NCBI GenBank assembly: GCA_047495785.1
Contig: JBLDXI010000002.1
Location: 868,001 to 932,000, forward strand
Direction of reading: 5' to 3'
Length of the DNA stretch: 64,000 bases
Source: Lepidodermella squamata
Lineage: Eukaryota > Gastrotricha
Notes under the pieces: generated by a model
Seen by the model: the letters and a program-made list of their open reading frames with translations, nothing else
What the model was told of the DNA's origin: nothing
Database searches by the model: none
Program-made: the position numbers and the translations under genes
Shown: piece after piece, positions 12,371 to 21,316 of the stretch
Position numbering within the stretch: position 1 is the stretch's first letter
How the letters are laid out: each line of letters starts with the position of its first letter

Positions 12371-13181
12371 ATGAAACTTTTTGTTAAGCTTCTCACAGGG
12401 AAGACGTTGACGTTGGAAGTTGAACCGTCGTACACAATCGGCAAGGTCAAACAGCTTGTCCTATATGAAGATGGTATACCAACAGACCAACAAAGATTAA
12501 TCTTCAATGGGAAACAACTCGAAGACGAGCGGAAGTTAGCAGATTACAACATCCAAAAGGAGTGTACACTGCACATGGTGCTGCGATTTCGTGGCGGTGG
12601 AATACCCTCGGCGTTCTTTCGTGACGATTGTGTTGTTTTTTTTTTCAAATGGGCCTCCGAGACCTGGAATTGAAATTGCCGTCAATACGTTTCACGTTTC
12701 CTGTAAATCAGACAAATTATTATTGGGCGAAAACTATGCCGGAATGATGCTGCTCATGTACAACGGTCAAACAGATTGGCGTCTGAACGGTGTTCACTGC
12801 AAAGCTGGTTATATTTATTTGAGGAAATCGTCATCGATTATGTCCATCGACGCCGCAGAGGGTCAGGTTCATGGGAAACTTTACAAGTCGTTGTTCGGCG
12901 TTGAACTCGACGATCAAATCGTGGGTGCTGGTTTCTCGTTTCAAAACAACAAACTTGTCTGGAATTCGGTATCGCTTAACACACGCGCAGACGGTTTCCA
13001 CGATGATCAGAAGCAAATGTCAGAAGTTGAAATGAGATGCGTCCTGATGGCACTAATGCAATGGAAGAAGTCTGGATGTGAATGCCAGAACTGGAAAGTT
13101 GATGGTTCGAACGTCGAAAAGTACACCTCCGATGAACTCCAAAAACAGATGCTGGATTCGTTCAGTCCAATGTCCGGTTAA
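12371..13181 (+). pseudogene. Ubiquitin-like fusion protein, copy 2 (frameshifted)
   Basis: Here the ubiquitin part is full length (residues 1-76). K6, K11, K27, K48 and K63 and the I44 patch are preserved, and it ends RFRGG before a further Gly, a good deubiquitinase site. The first frame stops 24 residues later, at about 12673. The C-terminal domain, nearly the same as in the copy at 3349, continues in the next frame to 13181. The shift lies in a run of ten T at about 12627-12646, where one base too many is present relative to copy 1. It is either a real frameshift that leaves ubiquitin plus a short tail, or a homopolymer sequencing error. As in copy 1, TTTTAG-ACC immediately precedes the ATG. 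Confidence 0.8.
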
Positions 13182-13972
13182 AATCAAAGAAAATGTTTAC
13201 ATTACAACTTGTGCACCAAAAGTTTATTCAATAATCAAATGATGTTCATGGAGAACGATGAGAATAAAGTGTCAGCAAACCTTTTTGCATCGTTTTTTGA
13301 ATAACCTTTCAACCGTAAGGGATGCAAAGACGTGGTTTTCAGCAAATTAAAGAGCAGGTGTGGTCGGATTATTCCCGAAGTGCTTGTTTCAAACTGATCT
13401 ACCTTGAAAAGTTGTACGAGAAATGTATTTAGCCATTTAGCCATTCGAAAAAATTCTCGAGCTCGAATAAATTCACTATGGAAAGATCGTTAGTTTCCTA
13501 TCTGTTACAGTGTTGTCTATGGGCACCCCATTTGTAATATCTGACAGCACCTCATAAAAAACTTGAGGAATTGTTATAGCGTAACAAATGACGCTGATTA
13601 TGATGGTGATCTTTATTTCTTTCATCACCATCACTTGGACAGCTGAGGATTGTGAAATGCAGGCTTACTTGGGCAGGCAGGGTTACTATGTTTAACGAAG
13701 TTTTAATTCATATTAAATAGGATGAAGGTCTTTTTGCTGGTTCATTAATGATACGGATGAACATGATGAATGAAATTGATTCGGGATTTCGATATATTAT
13801 CTGACATTCTAGTCGCTCGTAAAAACAGCATAGCCGAGACTATCTTCAAATGATTCATATCCAGAAACCGAAAAGTCTCGTACATATTACTGAAAAATGC
13901 TCCACCTGTGATTATCAATGCTAGGACCGTTTTTATTCAAAATGTTATTCGAATTTGTCGATTCTTTTCCCG
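13182..13972. other. Spacer with inverted-arm remnant
   Basis: Up to about 13440 the sequence is the right-arm match of 3066-3300. Beyond that I see no gene or repeat that I can name. Confidence 0.4.
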
Positions 13973-15019
13973 CTATCGCTTCTTGAGCACCACAAATGCG
14001 TTGTCCCAAGTCAGCGACATATCCTCCGCTCGGCGATTATCCCGAGCCAGAACCTTTTTGTAATGGCCCCACAGCCTCGAACAAATTGCCGCTTTTTCAT
14101 CTGCTGTCCTCTCATTGGAAAGAGCTGCTAGAAACGAAGGCTCGCAGCACGGTTCCAAAATCGACGCGAGATCTGTTATAAAACGATCGTAATCGCGATG
14201 TTTTTCATAAGCTTCGTAAAAGACGCTTTTCGGGGTCGGGCAAAGCTCGGCTGTAACTACTTCCAAGCCAAGGGGTTCCAAAATATCAGTTTTCGTAATA
14301 TCCTCAAGTGTCCGAAACACTAAATGCATAGTAAAGTCTTCCAGTTCTTCGCTGGTGATAAACCCAGAAATTTCGAGCTCTTTCGCTGCTTTGTAGAGGC
14401 CATCGAACAATCGATCTGAAGTATAACCTCCTGTTATTACATTCAGAATCAACACACCTCCTTTTCTTAGTTCCTTCGATCTCGACCCGAGGAAACTTCT
14501 CCAATCTTCCTCTGCCTGTTTATGCCAAAGAGCCTTCTCTTCATCACTAGCCATTGGGGTGTAAATGTGGCTTTTTAGCTTGCACGGAGCGCCGGAAGAC
14601 CAATGTAGGGAACTGCTTGAAAAACCGACCTGTAAGCAGTCATCCGGTAAAATTTGCTGGTAGAACGAGAAACCAGCAGCTAAGCACTGAACTCCAGCGT
14701 GTCTCTTCACGTAGGACTTACTATCCTGGCGTATGAAGTTGAAAAATTCAGACCAGTTACTTTCAGGCAGGTCTTCGTGTATGGAAAAAATTGATTTCGT
14801 AGCTTCAAAACCGTATTTATCGCGAATTGCGGTGATGATCTCAGAAACGGCAGCTGAGCTATTAGCCCCAGTGCTGCTGCCGAAGTCTGCGATGATCAGG
14901 GGATGCGTCAACTCGGCCGAGTGAGCGTCGATTCCTTTTTTCACAAAGATTCGAGCGATGTCCAGAGTTTGACGCTGGCCCTTGGAGAGCAGATTGTAGT
15001 CGGATCGCATGGCAGACAT
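13973..15019 (-). CDS. SABATH-family carboxyl methyltransferase
   Basis: The 348-residue product (first ATG at 15019; the frame stays open further upstream, so an extra 5' exon is possible) is a SAM-dependent methyltransferase of the SABATH / Methyltransf_7 family. Plant members methylate carboxyl groups or xanthine nitrogens of small molecules. Family marks are the SAM-binding ADFGSSTGANS, the acidic HEDLPESNWSEFF segment, SSSSLHW, and the DWRSFLGSRSKELRKGGVLIL helix/strand. The length is near the usual 340-390 residues and all motifs are intact. The substrate cannot be told from sequence. The gene is intronless in this region, whereas neighbouring genes with recognised animal homologues are often split. 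SABATH genes are uncommon in animals, so horizontal acquisition is possible but unproven. A fragmentary copy lies at 22690-23409. Confidence 0.85.
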   Translation of the reverse strand: MSAMRSDYNLLSKGQRQTLDIARIFVKKGIDAHSAELTHPLIIADFGSSTGANSSAAVSEIITAIRDKYGFEATKSIFSIHEDLPESNWSEFFNFIRQDSKSYVKRHAGVQCLAAGFSFYQQILPDDCLQVGFSSSSLHWSSGAPCKLKSHIYTPMASDEEKALWHKQAEEDWRSFLGSRSKELRKGGVLILNVITGGYTSDRLFDGLYKAAKELEISGFITSEELEDFTMHLVFRTLEDITKTDILEPLGLEVVTAELCPTPKSVFYEAYEKHRDYDRFITDLASILEPCCEPSFLAALSNERTADEKAAICSRLWGHYKKVLARDNRRAEDMSLTWDNAFVVLKKR

Positions 15020-16029
15020 TGCTTTGTCGTAATTTGAAAAATGCAAGGTATTTTGGCTGTTCGCGCTACACCTAGCCTGTACTTATAGCTGGTTTCATCT
15101 ATCCGAAATGGGGGCACCTTTTTTACCCTTAATAATAGCAACCATCACGAGATTCATTCGCGTTGGAAGAAACTCGCCTACGACCTTCGTCAATGTCTAC
15201 ATAATCACATGATATTGAACAATTTTTATAACTGGAAAACGACAGTGCTTGGCGAAAGGTTCGTGTTATAACAATTTAGACAATAAAATAAACAAAAGCT
15301 GTAATGGCGTAGGATTCTGAAGTACTTTTTCAATTTGTTAAGCGTAATGCACGAAGAACCCCTTTTGCTAACATCAAGGAATCTTCCCGGTGAGACTTAA
15401 AAGCTTGAAAAAAGCTGAGCGCAGTACCCACACACAATGTTTACAATAACCGAACGGTATGCAGACCATATTCACAGCTTTCAGTGGGATTTGACCAATT
15501 TCTCATAGGATAGAGAATTTCCAGAATTGAGAGCCGATTTGCCGACACGGAGAAAGCTTGAATAATGCCGAATGCATAGATTTGACAGTGTTGGAAACTT
15601 GTGGACGGTATATAACACAGATTTTCCCTTACACTTTTTAGCTAAAATTTTTCACTAGCTATTATCCTCCATTTATCACTGACAAAATGTTCACATGAGA
15701 GGAAATCTTGAAATTCGTTGTTATGCCCAGTCGCGATCAACCTAATTAAGTAGCTGGGCAGAAATCAGAAATAGTACGAAAGCAAAAATTCATCAGTTAA
15801 CTGCAATATTTATTTACGCGATGGCGACAGGGACTAACAAAAGAAACGATTGATTCCATGATTGCAATAAGAAAAGTTTGACTTTTCCAGCCATCATTGA
15901 GTATCAATAATAAAAAGGATTATGATTTATAAATTAACGAAACGAATAAAAACAACTCGGGCGAAAGCACATAATACAAGTCTCTTCCCTTGTAATGGAA
16001 TAAAACAGAGCAGCCATCGCTCAAATTAT
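15020..16029. other. Duplicated noncoding spacer
   Basis: No gene is seen. Parts of this spacer, upstream of the methyltransferase and downstream of the repeat gene, recur at about 23410-24195 and weakly at 27400-27560 and 56410-56560. They mark the edges of the duplicated block. Confidence 0.5.
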
Positions 16030-17247
16030 TCAAGCCTGCTCGTAGGCGGCTTCACCGCGCTTGGCCTCTTCATAGGCAGCTTCACCACGTTTAGCCTCTT
16101 CGTAGGCAGCTTCACCACGTTTGGCCTCTTCATAGGCAGCTTCACCACGTTTGGCCTCTTCGTAGGCAGCTTCACCGCGCTTGGCCTCCTCGTAGGCGGC
16201 TTCGCCGCGTTTGGCCTCTTCGTAGGCAGCTTCACCACGTTTGGCTTCCTCATAGGCAGCTTCACCGCGCTTGGCCTCTTCATAGGCAGCTTCACCACGT
16301 TTGGCCTCTTCGTAGGCAGCTTCACCACGTTTGGCTTCCTCATAGGCAGCTTCACCGCGCTTGGCCTCTTCGTAGGCAGCTTCACCACGTTTGGCCTCTT
16401 CGTAGGCAGCTTCACCACGTTTGGCCTCTTCGTAGGCAGCTTCACCACGTTTGGCTTCCTCATAGGCAGCTTCACCGCGCTTGGCCTCTTCGTAGGCAGC
16501 TTCACCACGTTTGGCCTCTTCGTAGGCAGCTTCACCGCGCTTGGCCTCCTCGTAGGCGGCTTCGCCGCGTTTGGCCTCTTCGTAGCCAGCTTCCCCGCGC
16601 TTGGCTTCTTCGTAACCAGCTTCACCGCGCTTTGCCTCTTCGTAGCCAGCTTCACCGCGCTTGGCTTCCTCGTAGGCGGCTTCACCACGCTTGGCTTCCT
16701 CGTAACCAGCTTCCCTGCGCTTTGCCTCTTCGTAGCCAGCTTCACCGCGCTTGGCTTCCTCGTAAGCAGCTTCACGGCGCTTGGCTTCCTCGTAGGCGGC
16801 TTCACCACGCTTGGCTTCCTCGTAACCAGCTTCCCCGCGCTTGGCTTCTTCGTAGCCAGCTTCACCGCGCTTTGCCTCTTCGTAGCCAGCTTCACCGCGC
16901 TTGGCTTCCTCGTAGGCGGCTTCACCACGCTTGGCTTCCTCGTAACCAGCTTCCTTGCGCTTTGCCTCTTCGTAGCCAGCTTCACCGCGCTTGGCTTCCT
17001 CGTAGGCAGCTTCACCACGTTTGGCCTCGTCGTAGGCAGCTTCACCACGCTTGGCCTCTTCGTAGCCAGCTTCCCCGCGCTTGGCTTCTTCGTAGGCGCT
17101 CTCACGCCTCATGGTCTCCCCAAGCGGATTCGAAAGGACCGCTGCTACCTAGTTTCAAAACAAATGTGTCATGCCATTAGTTATATGATATGCACATCGG
17201 TTGCAGAAACTCACCAGGCATGCTGCTATCGTTAGCTTGCAGATCAT
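16030..17247 (-). CDS. Secreted decapeptide-repeat protein, long copy 1
   Basis: The two-exon gene has exon 1 at 17247-17215 (11 codons, MICKLTIAACL), an intron 17214-17149 (GTGAGT...TAG) and exon 2 at 17148-16030, giving about 383 residues. The exon junction completes a signal peptide (MICKLTIAACL-VAAVLSNPLGET). About 35 near-perfect 10-residue repeats of A/G-Y-E-E-A-K-R-G/R-E-A follow, and the protein ends in EQA. Differences between units fall mostly at third codon positions of this frame, which favours it over the other long open frames through the array. I do not recognise the family. The highly charged, probably helical repeat suggests a soluble, extended secreted or luminal protein; LEA-like or adhesive roles are guesses. 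The same split signal-peptide design recurs at 24196, 27565 and 56108. Confidence 0.85.
16041..17097. repeat. 30-bp tandem repeat array, about 35 copies
   Basis: The array underlies the decapeptide repeats of the minus-strand gene. The unit is exactly 30 bp throughout, so several frames on both strands stay open. Unit variants (CGCGC/CACGC/CACGT; GGCC/GGCT/TGCC; CGTA/CATA) are mixed rather than strictly ordered. This points to unequal crossing-over or gene conversion. Confidence 0.95.
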
Positions 17248-17518
17248 AATTCGGCTTGAATAAAATGGCTGATAAAATATTCGAAAAAGGAAATTGCTTT
17301 TGATGAAACGTTGGTATTCAATGAAGATTGAAATTTTCACCTTTCAGCTATGGTTTTATAGGCGAGCGATCGTTAGTTGCGCTAGATGAATTGTCTATTA
17401 TGCTTGCGATCCAGGGTTGCCGTTAGTCATGGCACTTCTCCAAGCAAGTTCAGCTGTCCTTTCCCTCTCACGTGTCAGCCGCAAAAAACCTATTTTAGCA
17501 TCATAAAATTAACAATAA

Positions 17519-18013
17519 TATTTGAATAATTATGAATAGAATATAATCGCGTATTATTTTCTTTAGCGATGAAATTTTATTCCACACCGGCATTTTCATT
17601 TGTCGTTAATTCAACTAGGCTGACATCCCCTTCTATGAAAGCTTCCTTTCGCAAAGCTGATTTTCCCTGCAGGATTGCATTCAGAGATCTTTCATTTTTA
17701 CCGATCGCTGTCATTTCATTTCAATTCCAATAATTTGTAAAACGTCGCGTTCCGACGCAAAAATGATCCATTGTTATTGGCGCGGCCAATAGTTTCATGT
17801 CGAAGTGGGTTACCGGAATCTTCATGACAAGTCAAATCGAGGCCGCCGAACAAGATTCCGAAGTCAAAATCACTCCATCATCAGCTTCGGAAAATATCGA
17901 TATGTCTAAATCGATACCGATCGATATCAAAATCAATAAATTTCTTATTTGGGGGAATTTTCTAACCAATATCTTTATATATTTCACAGGGTTGAAATCC
18001 CTATTTCCAAACG
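17519..18013. repeat. Duplicated flank block, copy 2
   Basis: This repeats window positions 1 to about 430. It ends exactly at the 9-bp target duplication of the Mutator-like element. After the element the duplicated sequence resumes at about 21258 and continues into the second ankyrin/SOCS gene. Confidence 0.8.
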
Positions 18014-18150
18014 AAGAAACCTTTTTTCAGCAGCAGATTTCTTTTTTCAGCAGCAGAATACTTTTTTCTGCAGCAGATACTTTTCCCAGCAGCAGATACT
18101 TTATTCAGCAGCAGATTATACTTTTTCAGCAGCAAATTTCAAAATATCGA
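18014..18150. repeat. Left terminal inverted repeat of the MULE
   Basis: This arm contains six CAGCAG-type sub-repeats of about 20 bp. It pairs with 21140-21257 in inverted orientation. The first eight bases (AAGAAACC versus GGATAGCTC on the other end) do not match, so one terminus may have been altered. Confidence 0.8.
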
Positions 18151-18806
18151 TTTTCATTAAAAAAAATGTAACCATTTTGATAGACACGTTTTCATGAGTT
18201 CAATAATACATAAGTTCCCATATGAAATGGGCAGCATTAGATGAACACGTGCTGTTTACAAAATAAGCGCACGCGACTGGCTATTTTCACAACTGTTCGT
18301 TTGAAATATTTATGTGATTCAAGCACAAAGTTTAAATCAAATTGATTATGAGAGAACTACTGTTGTCATCGCCTTCTACCATAAAAAGCTCCCCTGATCA
18401 ATCCGACGTGGAGACTTCGGCCCGGGTGCGAGGAAAGGCGGTAGTCTATGTCTACTCAGAAAACCGGTTCCCCGACTGGGCGACGGCATCGGCTAGTTGA
18501 ATGCCCTTTGATTGAAATCTTGCCCTTGAAAAGCGGTAAAGGCCGTAAAAAGACTATATCCTTGTTTTACACGGGTGCACACTACATGGCCCTAGGCCGC
18601 TGAATTTTTCTTGATAGAACAGACTGAATTAACTGACTTTCCATTCTCGGATGTTAAATCTAACAAGAGTAATGACGAGTATATGGAAATAAATCATTTT
18701 AGGCGCGGTTGCTGCTTATAACGAAATATGTAACGAAATATGTATACATATTTGAACTCAGGAAAGCGTGTCTATCAAAATGGTTAAATTTTTTTAATGA
18801 AAATGG
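18151..18806. mobile_element. Segment bounded by inverted repeats, interrupting the left MULE arm
   Basis: The ends are inverted copies of about 45 bp that include TAACCATTTTGATAGACACG. The right arm of the MULE lacks this segment. It carries OTU C-terminal coding debris on the plus strand, opposite in direction to the OTU part at 19508-20089. It is either a nested element or a piece of a related MULE that was inserted or inverted. Confidence 0.6.
18397..18603 (+). pseudogene. OTU protease domain, C-terminal fragment
   Basis: Two short stretches recall the end of an OTU cysteine protease: KAVVYVYSENRFPDW and, about 30 codons later, KTISLFYTGAHYMALGR before a stop. In OTU domains the HY pair carries the catalytic His. 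A stop codon separates the stretches in the simple reading, so this is a broken fragment or needs an intron. A second HYMALG-like end is found on the minus strand near 19100-19125. Confidence 0.5.
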
Positions 18807-19153
18807 ACCATAGTTTTTTCGTCAGCAATATCCTTCTTTTCGCAGCAAAATCCTTTTTCTCACAGCAATTTTTTTTTTCGCGAGGAACATCTTTTATTTG
18901 CAGCACATCCAGTTTTATTTCAGGAGAAAAGAAAAAAAAATTGCAAGTTGAAATTGAAATTAACCACGCGATTCAGCGTCGCGTGTATAGTTAGCATCAT
19001 CACATGTCAGTAGCATTGTCAGTAAATTATTGCTAAATTATTCGGAAAAAATGTCAGCTTTTTCTGAAATGAACATTTCCCAATTTTCCACGTCACCCTA
19101 TTTCCCCAGGGCCATGTAGTGATTGTTGCAAAAAAAAACATGGTATGTTGGCT

Positions 19154-19336
19154 CAGCGGCGTAACTAGGTCTACCAAACTGATGGGGCCAGCCTTGGGGC
19201 CAGCACATCTTTTCTACGTATTTGCGGCCCCGAATTTTTCAGACCACAGGGTCCCCCCTGTTGTACCCTGAGAGTATTTTTCCAGCTGGTGGGGCCGGTG
19301 CCCCCCCCCCCTGGCCCCCCCTTAGTTACGCCCCTG
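19154..19336. mobile_element. hAT-type MITE
   Basis: The 183-bp element has terminal inverted repeats (CAGCGGCGTAACTAGG and the complement of CTTAGTTACGCCCCTG) and perfect 8-bp target duplications TGTTGGCT at 19146-19153 and 19337-19344. An 8-bp duplication and CAG-starting ends are typical of the hAT superfamily. The interior is G/C-rich (long C runs near 19306-19320). It is inserted inside the MULE. Confidence 0.85.
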
Positions 19337-19344
19337 TGTTGGCT

Positions 19345-19474
19345 TCCGCCCGGCACCGCGATGGCCGACGGGCCTGATGACGTAAGGGACAGATTCCATT
19401 TGATGGACCTCAATATTGATATTACGGCTCACTGCGATTGCTGTAAGGGCCTCCTCCCCGCCCCAGTAGCCTAG
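19345..19474 (+). other. 3' end of an unknown plus-strand frame
   Basis: A short frame, MADGPDDVRDRF... ending LLPAPVA, finishes at 19472 and is followed by an AATAAA at about 19498. This may be the tail of a second, convergent gene of the element, cut by the hAT insertion. The function is not recognised. Confidence 0.3.
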
Positions 19475-19507
19475 TTCCGACAGGCGTAGAACTGCAAATA
19501 AAGTTAA

Positions 19508-20089
19508 TCAAGTTTTGCACACATGAAACGCGACGCAAATTAATTTACCAAATTCCAAATAATCTTCCAAGCCGTAGGGCGTATTCTCCTTGTCACCCGG
19601 GTGAATCCCGGCGAAGTAAGGCATCACCAATTCAGCGTTGTCGGTGAGCCAGTCTACCGCCTCAGCCCCCAGCAATGCATGGTCGTCCTCCGAACCGTGG
19701 AGGAGTAGTGCCATCGCACGGAAGGCACAGTTCCCGTCACCCAGAACATCGTGCACGGCGAATCGGTCGTATCGGTCACCGTCACGAGGGCAACCGTCAC
19801 CAGCAGGCGGAGACTTCTGAACTTGTTTGCGATTCTTTTTGGATTTAATCGGCGAAGGTTCCGGAGAAAGCAGTGAAGATTCGGTGGACGTAGCAGATGA
19901 ACGACCTGCCTTTCTGCGCAAAGCTCGACGCTTACGAGTCTTCGCTTTTGATTTGATCGGCGAAGGTTCAGGAGAATGTAGCGACGATTCGTTCGACGTA
20001 ACAGGTGACCGAGCTGCCTTGCTGCGCTTACGAGACTTCGGTTTCTCGAGACCGTTATGTTCTGTCAAGAAACAGCCTGAAATTGCCAT
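19508..20089 (-). CDS. OTU-domain N-terminal part (MULE-borne)
   Basis: A 193-residue frame has two basic, serine-rich segments with a repeated SPEPSPIKSK motif. The N-terminal half of an OTU cysteine protease domain follows: VLGDGNCAFRAMALLLHG contains the conserved D-G-N-C with catalytic Cys, then HALLGAEAVDWLTDNAELVMPYF. The frame ends soon after EDYLEFG at a GTAAAT that may be a splice donor, and the His-containing C-terminal half is not found in line with it. The start overlaps the end of the SWIM frame in another phase, so the two may be joined by a small intron or a frameshift. OTU domains are carried by several transposon lineages. Confidence 0.65.
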   Translation of the reverse strand: MAISGCFLTEHNGLEKPKSRKRSKAARSPVTSNESSLHSPEPSPIKSKAKTRKRRALRRKAGRSSATSTESSLLSPEPSPIKSKKNRKQVQKSPPAGDGCPRDGDRYDRFAVHDVLGDGNCAFRAMALLLHGSEDDHALLGAEAVDWLTDNAELVMPYFAGIHPGDKENTPYGLEDYLEFGKLICVAFHVCKT

Positions 20090-20801
20090 CTTTTTCTTCG
20101 TTTTTCTTGACTTCTTCGCCTACTGACTCAACAGCTTCGCCTTCTTTCTCTTCGACAGCTTCGTCATCATATCCGCCTTCATCATTGCAATCTTCAGCCG
20201 AATCCGAATCAAATTTAAGCGCCTTAGATGCCTTTTTCGGCCGGCCGCACGAGGCACCACCAAGAGAGGCAGCTCGATGCTCACTCGGAATTGCTTCCAA
20301 CCCGGTGACATGTCGCACCATAACAGAGTGAACGCAATGCGGTTTTTTGGAGCCGTGGAAGCAGGTGCAGGTTGTGCCAGTCTCTGTGTTGTGAACCAGA
20401 AAGACGTTGGAAATCGACCATTTGTAGGCGTCATAGCATCTCCAGTTGCTTTCTTGTCGATTTGTGACGCAGCGATCTAGCGAATCGGTTTCGACATGAC
20501 AACTGGTGACGACGTAGAAGTCCCCATCGACATTGAAAACCTTCATGTGCGGCTTCTTTTTTATTGGATTTTCTTGGCAACACTTTGCAAGTTTCAGGTT
20601 TATCCAGGCACGCCGGTACAAGGTGGCGGGAACTGGGTGACCTTCAGCGAACTGCGGCGATTCCGTCGATTCTCCACCCAGTTGTCGAAGCAACTTGCCC
20701 AGAAGGTTGGCAATTTGAGCTTCAACGCAGTACGGCTCGTCAAGATTGGTCGGTAACTCCGAATGTGCTTCAACCCATTCTTTCAGCTGTAATGTGTTCA
20801 T
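20055..20801 (-). CDS. SWIM zinc finger protein of the MULE
   Basis: The frame encodes about 248 residues from the first ATG at 20801 and stays open further upstream, so a 5' exon is likely missing. The C-terminal half has a SWIM zinc finger, with a CTCFHGSKKPHCVH core fitting C-x-C-x(n)-C-x-H, followed by an AT-hook-like GRPKK and an acidic tail. SWIM fingers sit at the C-terminus of MULE/FAR1 transposases, where they bind nucleic acid. The DDE catalytic domain that normally precedes the finger is absent, which suggests a split or decayed transposase. The GTG at 20822 could be an alternative start but has no special support. Confidence 0.65.
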   Translation of the reverse strand: MNTLQLKEWVEAHSELPTNLDEPYCVEAQIANLLGKLLRQLGGESTESPQFAEGHPVPATLYRRAWINLKLAKCCQENPIKKKPHMKVFNVDGDFYVVTSCHVETDSLDRCVTNRQESNWRCYDAYKWSISNVFLVHNTETGTTCTCFHGSKKPHCVHSVMVRHVTGLEAIPSEHRAASLGGASCGRPKKASKALKFDSDSAEDCNDEGGYDDEAVEEKEGEAVESVGEEVKKNEEKDGNFRLFLDRT

Positions 20802-21316
20802 AGTGGAGACATTTTCAGCCACACCAGCCGCACTTGCCGCGCTTGCTTGCCCAGCAGCTTTAATTTGTAGTAGTAAGCAGATCTACTTTTTTAATTTGTT
20901 TTTTTCCACGTGCCCATACTTTTCAACCTTTTTAAGGTGTTGTTACGACTAAACACGCGACGCTGAATCGCGTGGTTAATTTCAATTTCAACTTGCAATT
21001 TTTTTTCTTTTCTCCTGAAATAAAACGGGATGTGCTGCAAATAAAAGATGTTCCTCGCGAAAAAAAAAATTGCTGTGAGAAAAAGGATTTTGCTGCGAAA
21101 AGAAGGAATTTGCTGACGGTTAAAGTATAATTCATGAAAATCGATATTTTAAAATTTGCTGCTGAAAAAAGTATCTGCTGCTGGGAAAAGTATCTGCTGC
21201 AGAAAACAGTATTCTGCTGCTGAAAAAAGAAATCTGCTGCAGAAAAAAGAGCTATCCTTCCAAACGTCGGAAAAGTGAAGAAGTCGGAGAAGTCGATAGC
21301 ACAAGATCGTTTTATT

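Larger units (their letters stand above)
3066..13440. repeat. Large inverted duplication
   Basis: The left arm (about 3066-5806) and right arm (about 10938-13440) are inverted copies. Each arm carries a ubiquitin-fusion gene, its 3' flank and about 1.25 kb of the noncoding unit. The arms differ by many point changes and by a MITE present only on the left (about 4287-4552). The central spacer (about 5807-10937) contains the rest of a 3,181-bp tandem repeat. The arms are clearly older than the tandem repeat, whose two copies look identical. Confidence 0.85.
18014..21257 (-). mobile_element. Mutator-like (MULE-type) element with SWIM and OTU coding regions
   Basis: The element is about 3.24 kb and flanked by a 9-bp direct repeat, TTCCAAACG, at 18005-18013 and 21258-21266. 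The first-block sequence near 413-423 supplies the empty site with a single copy. Long terminal inverted repeats share TTTTTTC(A/T)GCAGCAGATTTC and continue as repeated units of about 20 bp rich in CAGCAG. A second inverted stretch (about 18797-18990 / 20945-21135) continues the arms. The minus strand encodes a SWIM zinc finger protein and an OTU-domain segment, both known from MULE transposons. A DDE transposase core is not seen, so the copy is probably non-autonomous or broken. Nested insertions are at 18151-18806 and 19154-19336. Confidence 0.75.

Noticed and set aside
16041-17097. Regular array considered as CRISPR
   Set aside because: Units are contiguous 30-bp repeats without unique spacers and they encode a protein; the genome is animal.
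15922-17235. Long plus-strand frame encoding a hydrophobic FTxxGLFVxS-type repeat protein
   Set aside because: It is the antisense of the decapeptide array. Differences between units change amino acids here but are mostly silent in the minus-strand YEEAKR frame, and only the latter connects to a conserved signal peptide by a proper intron in four genes.
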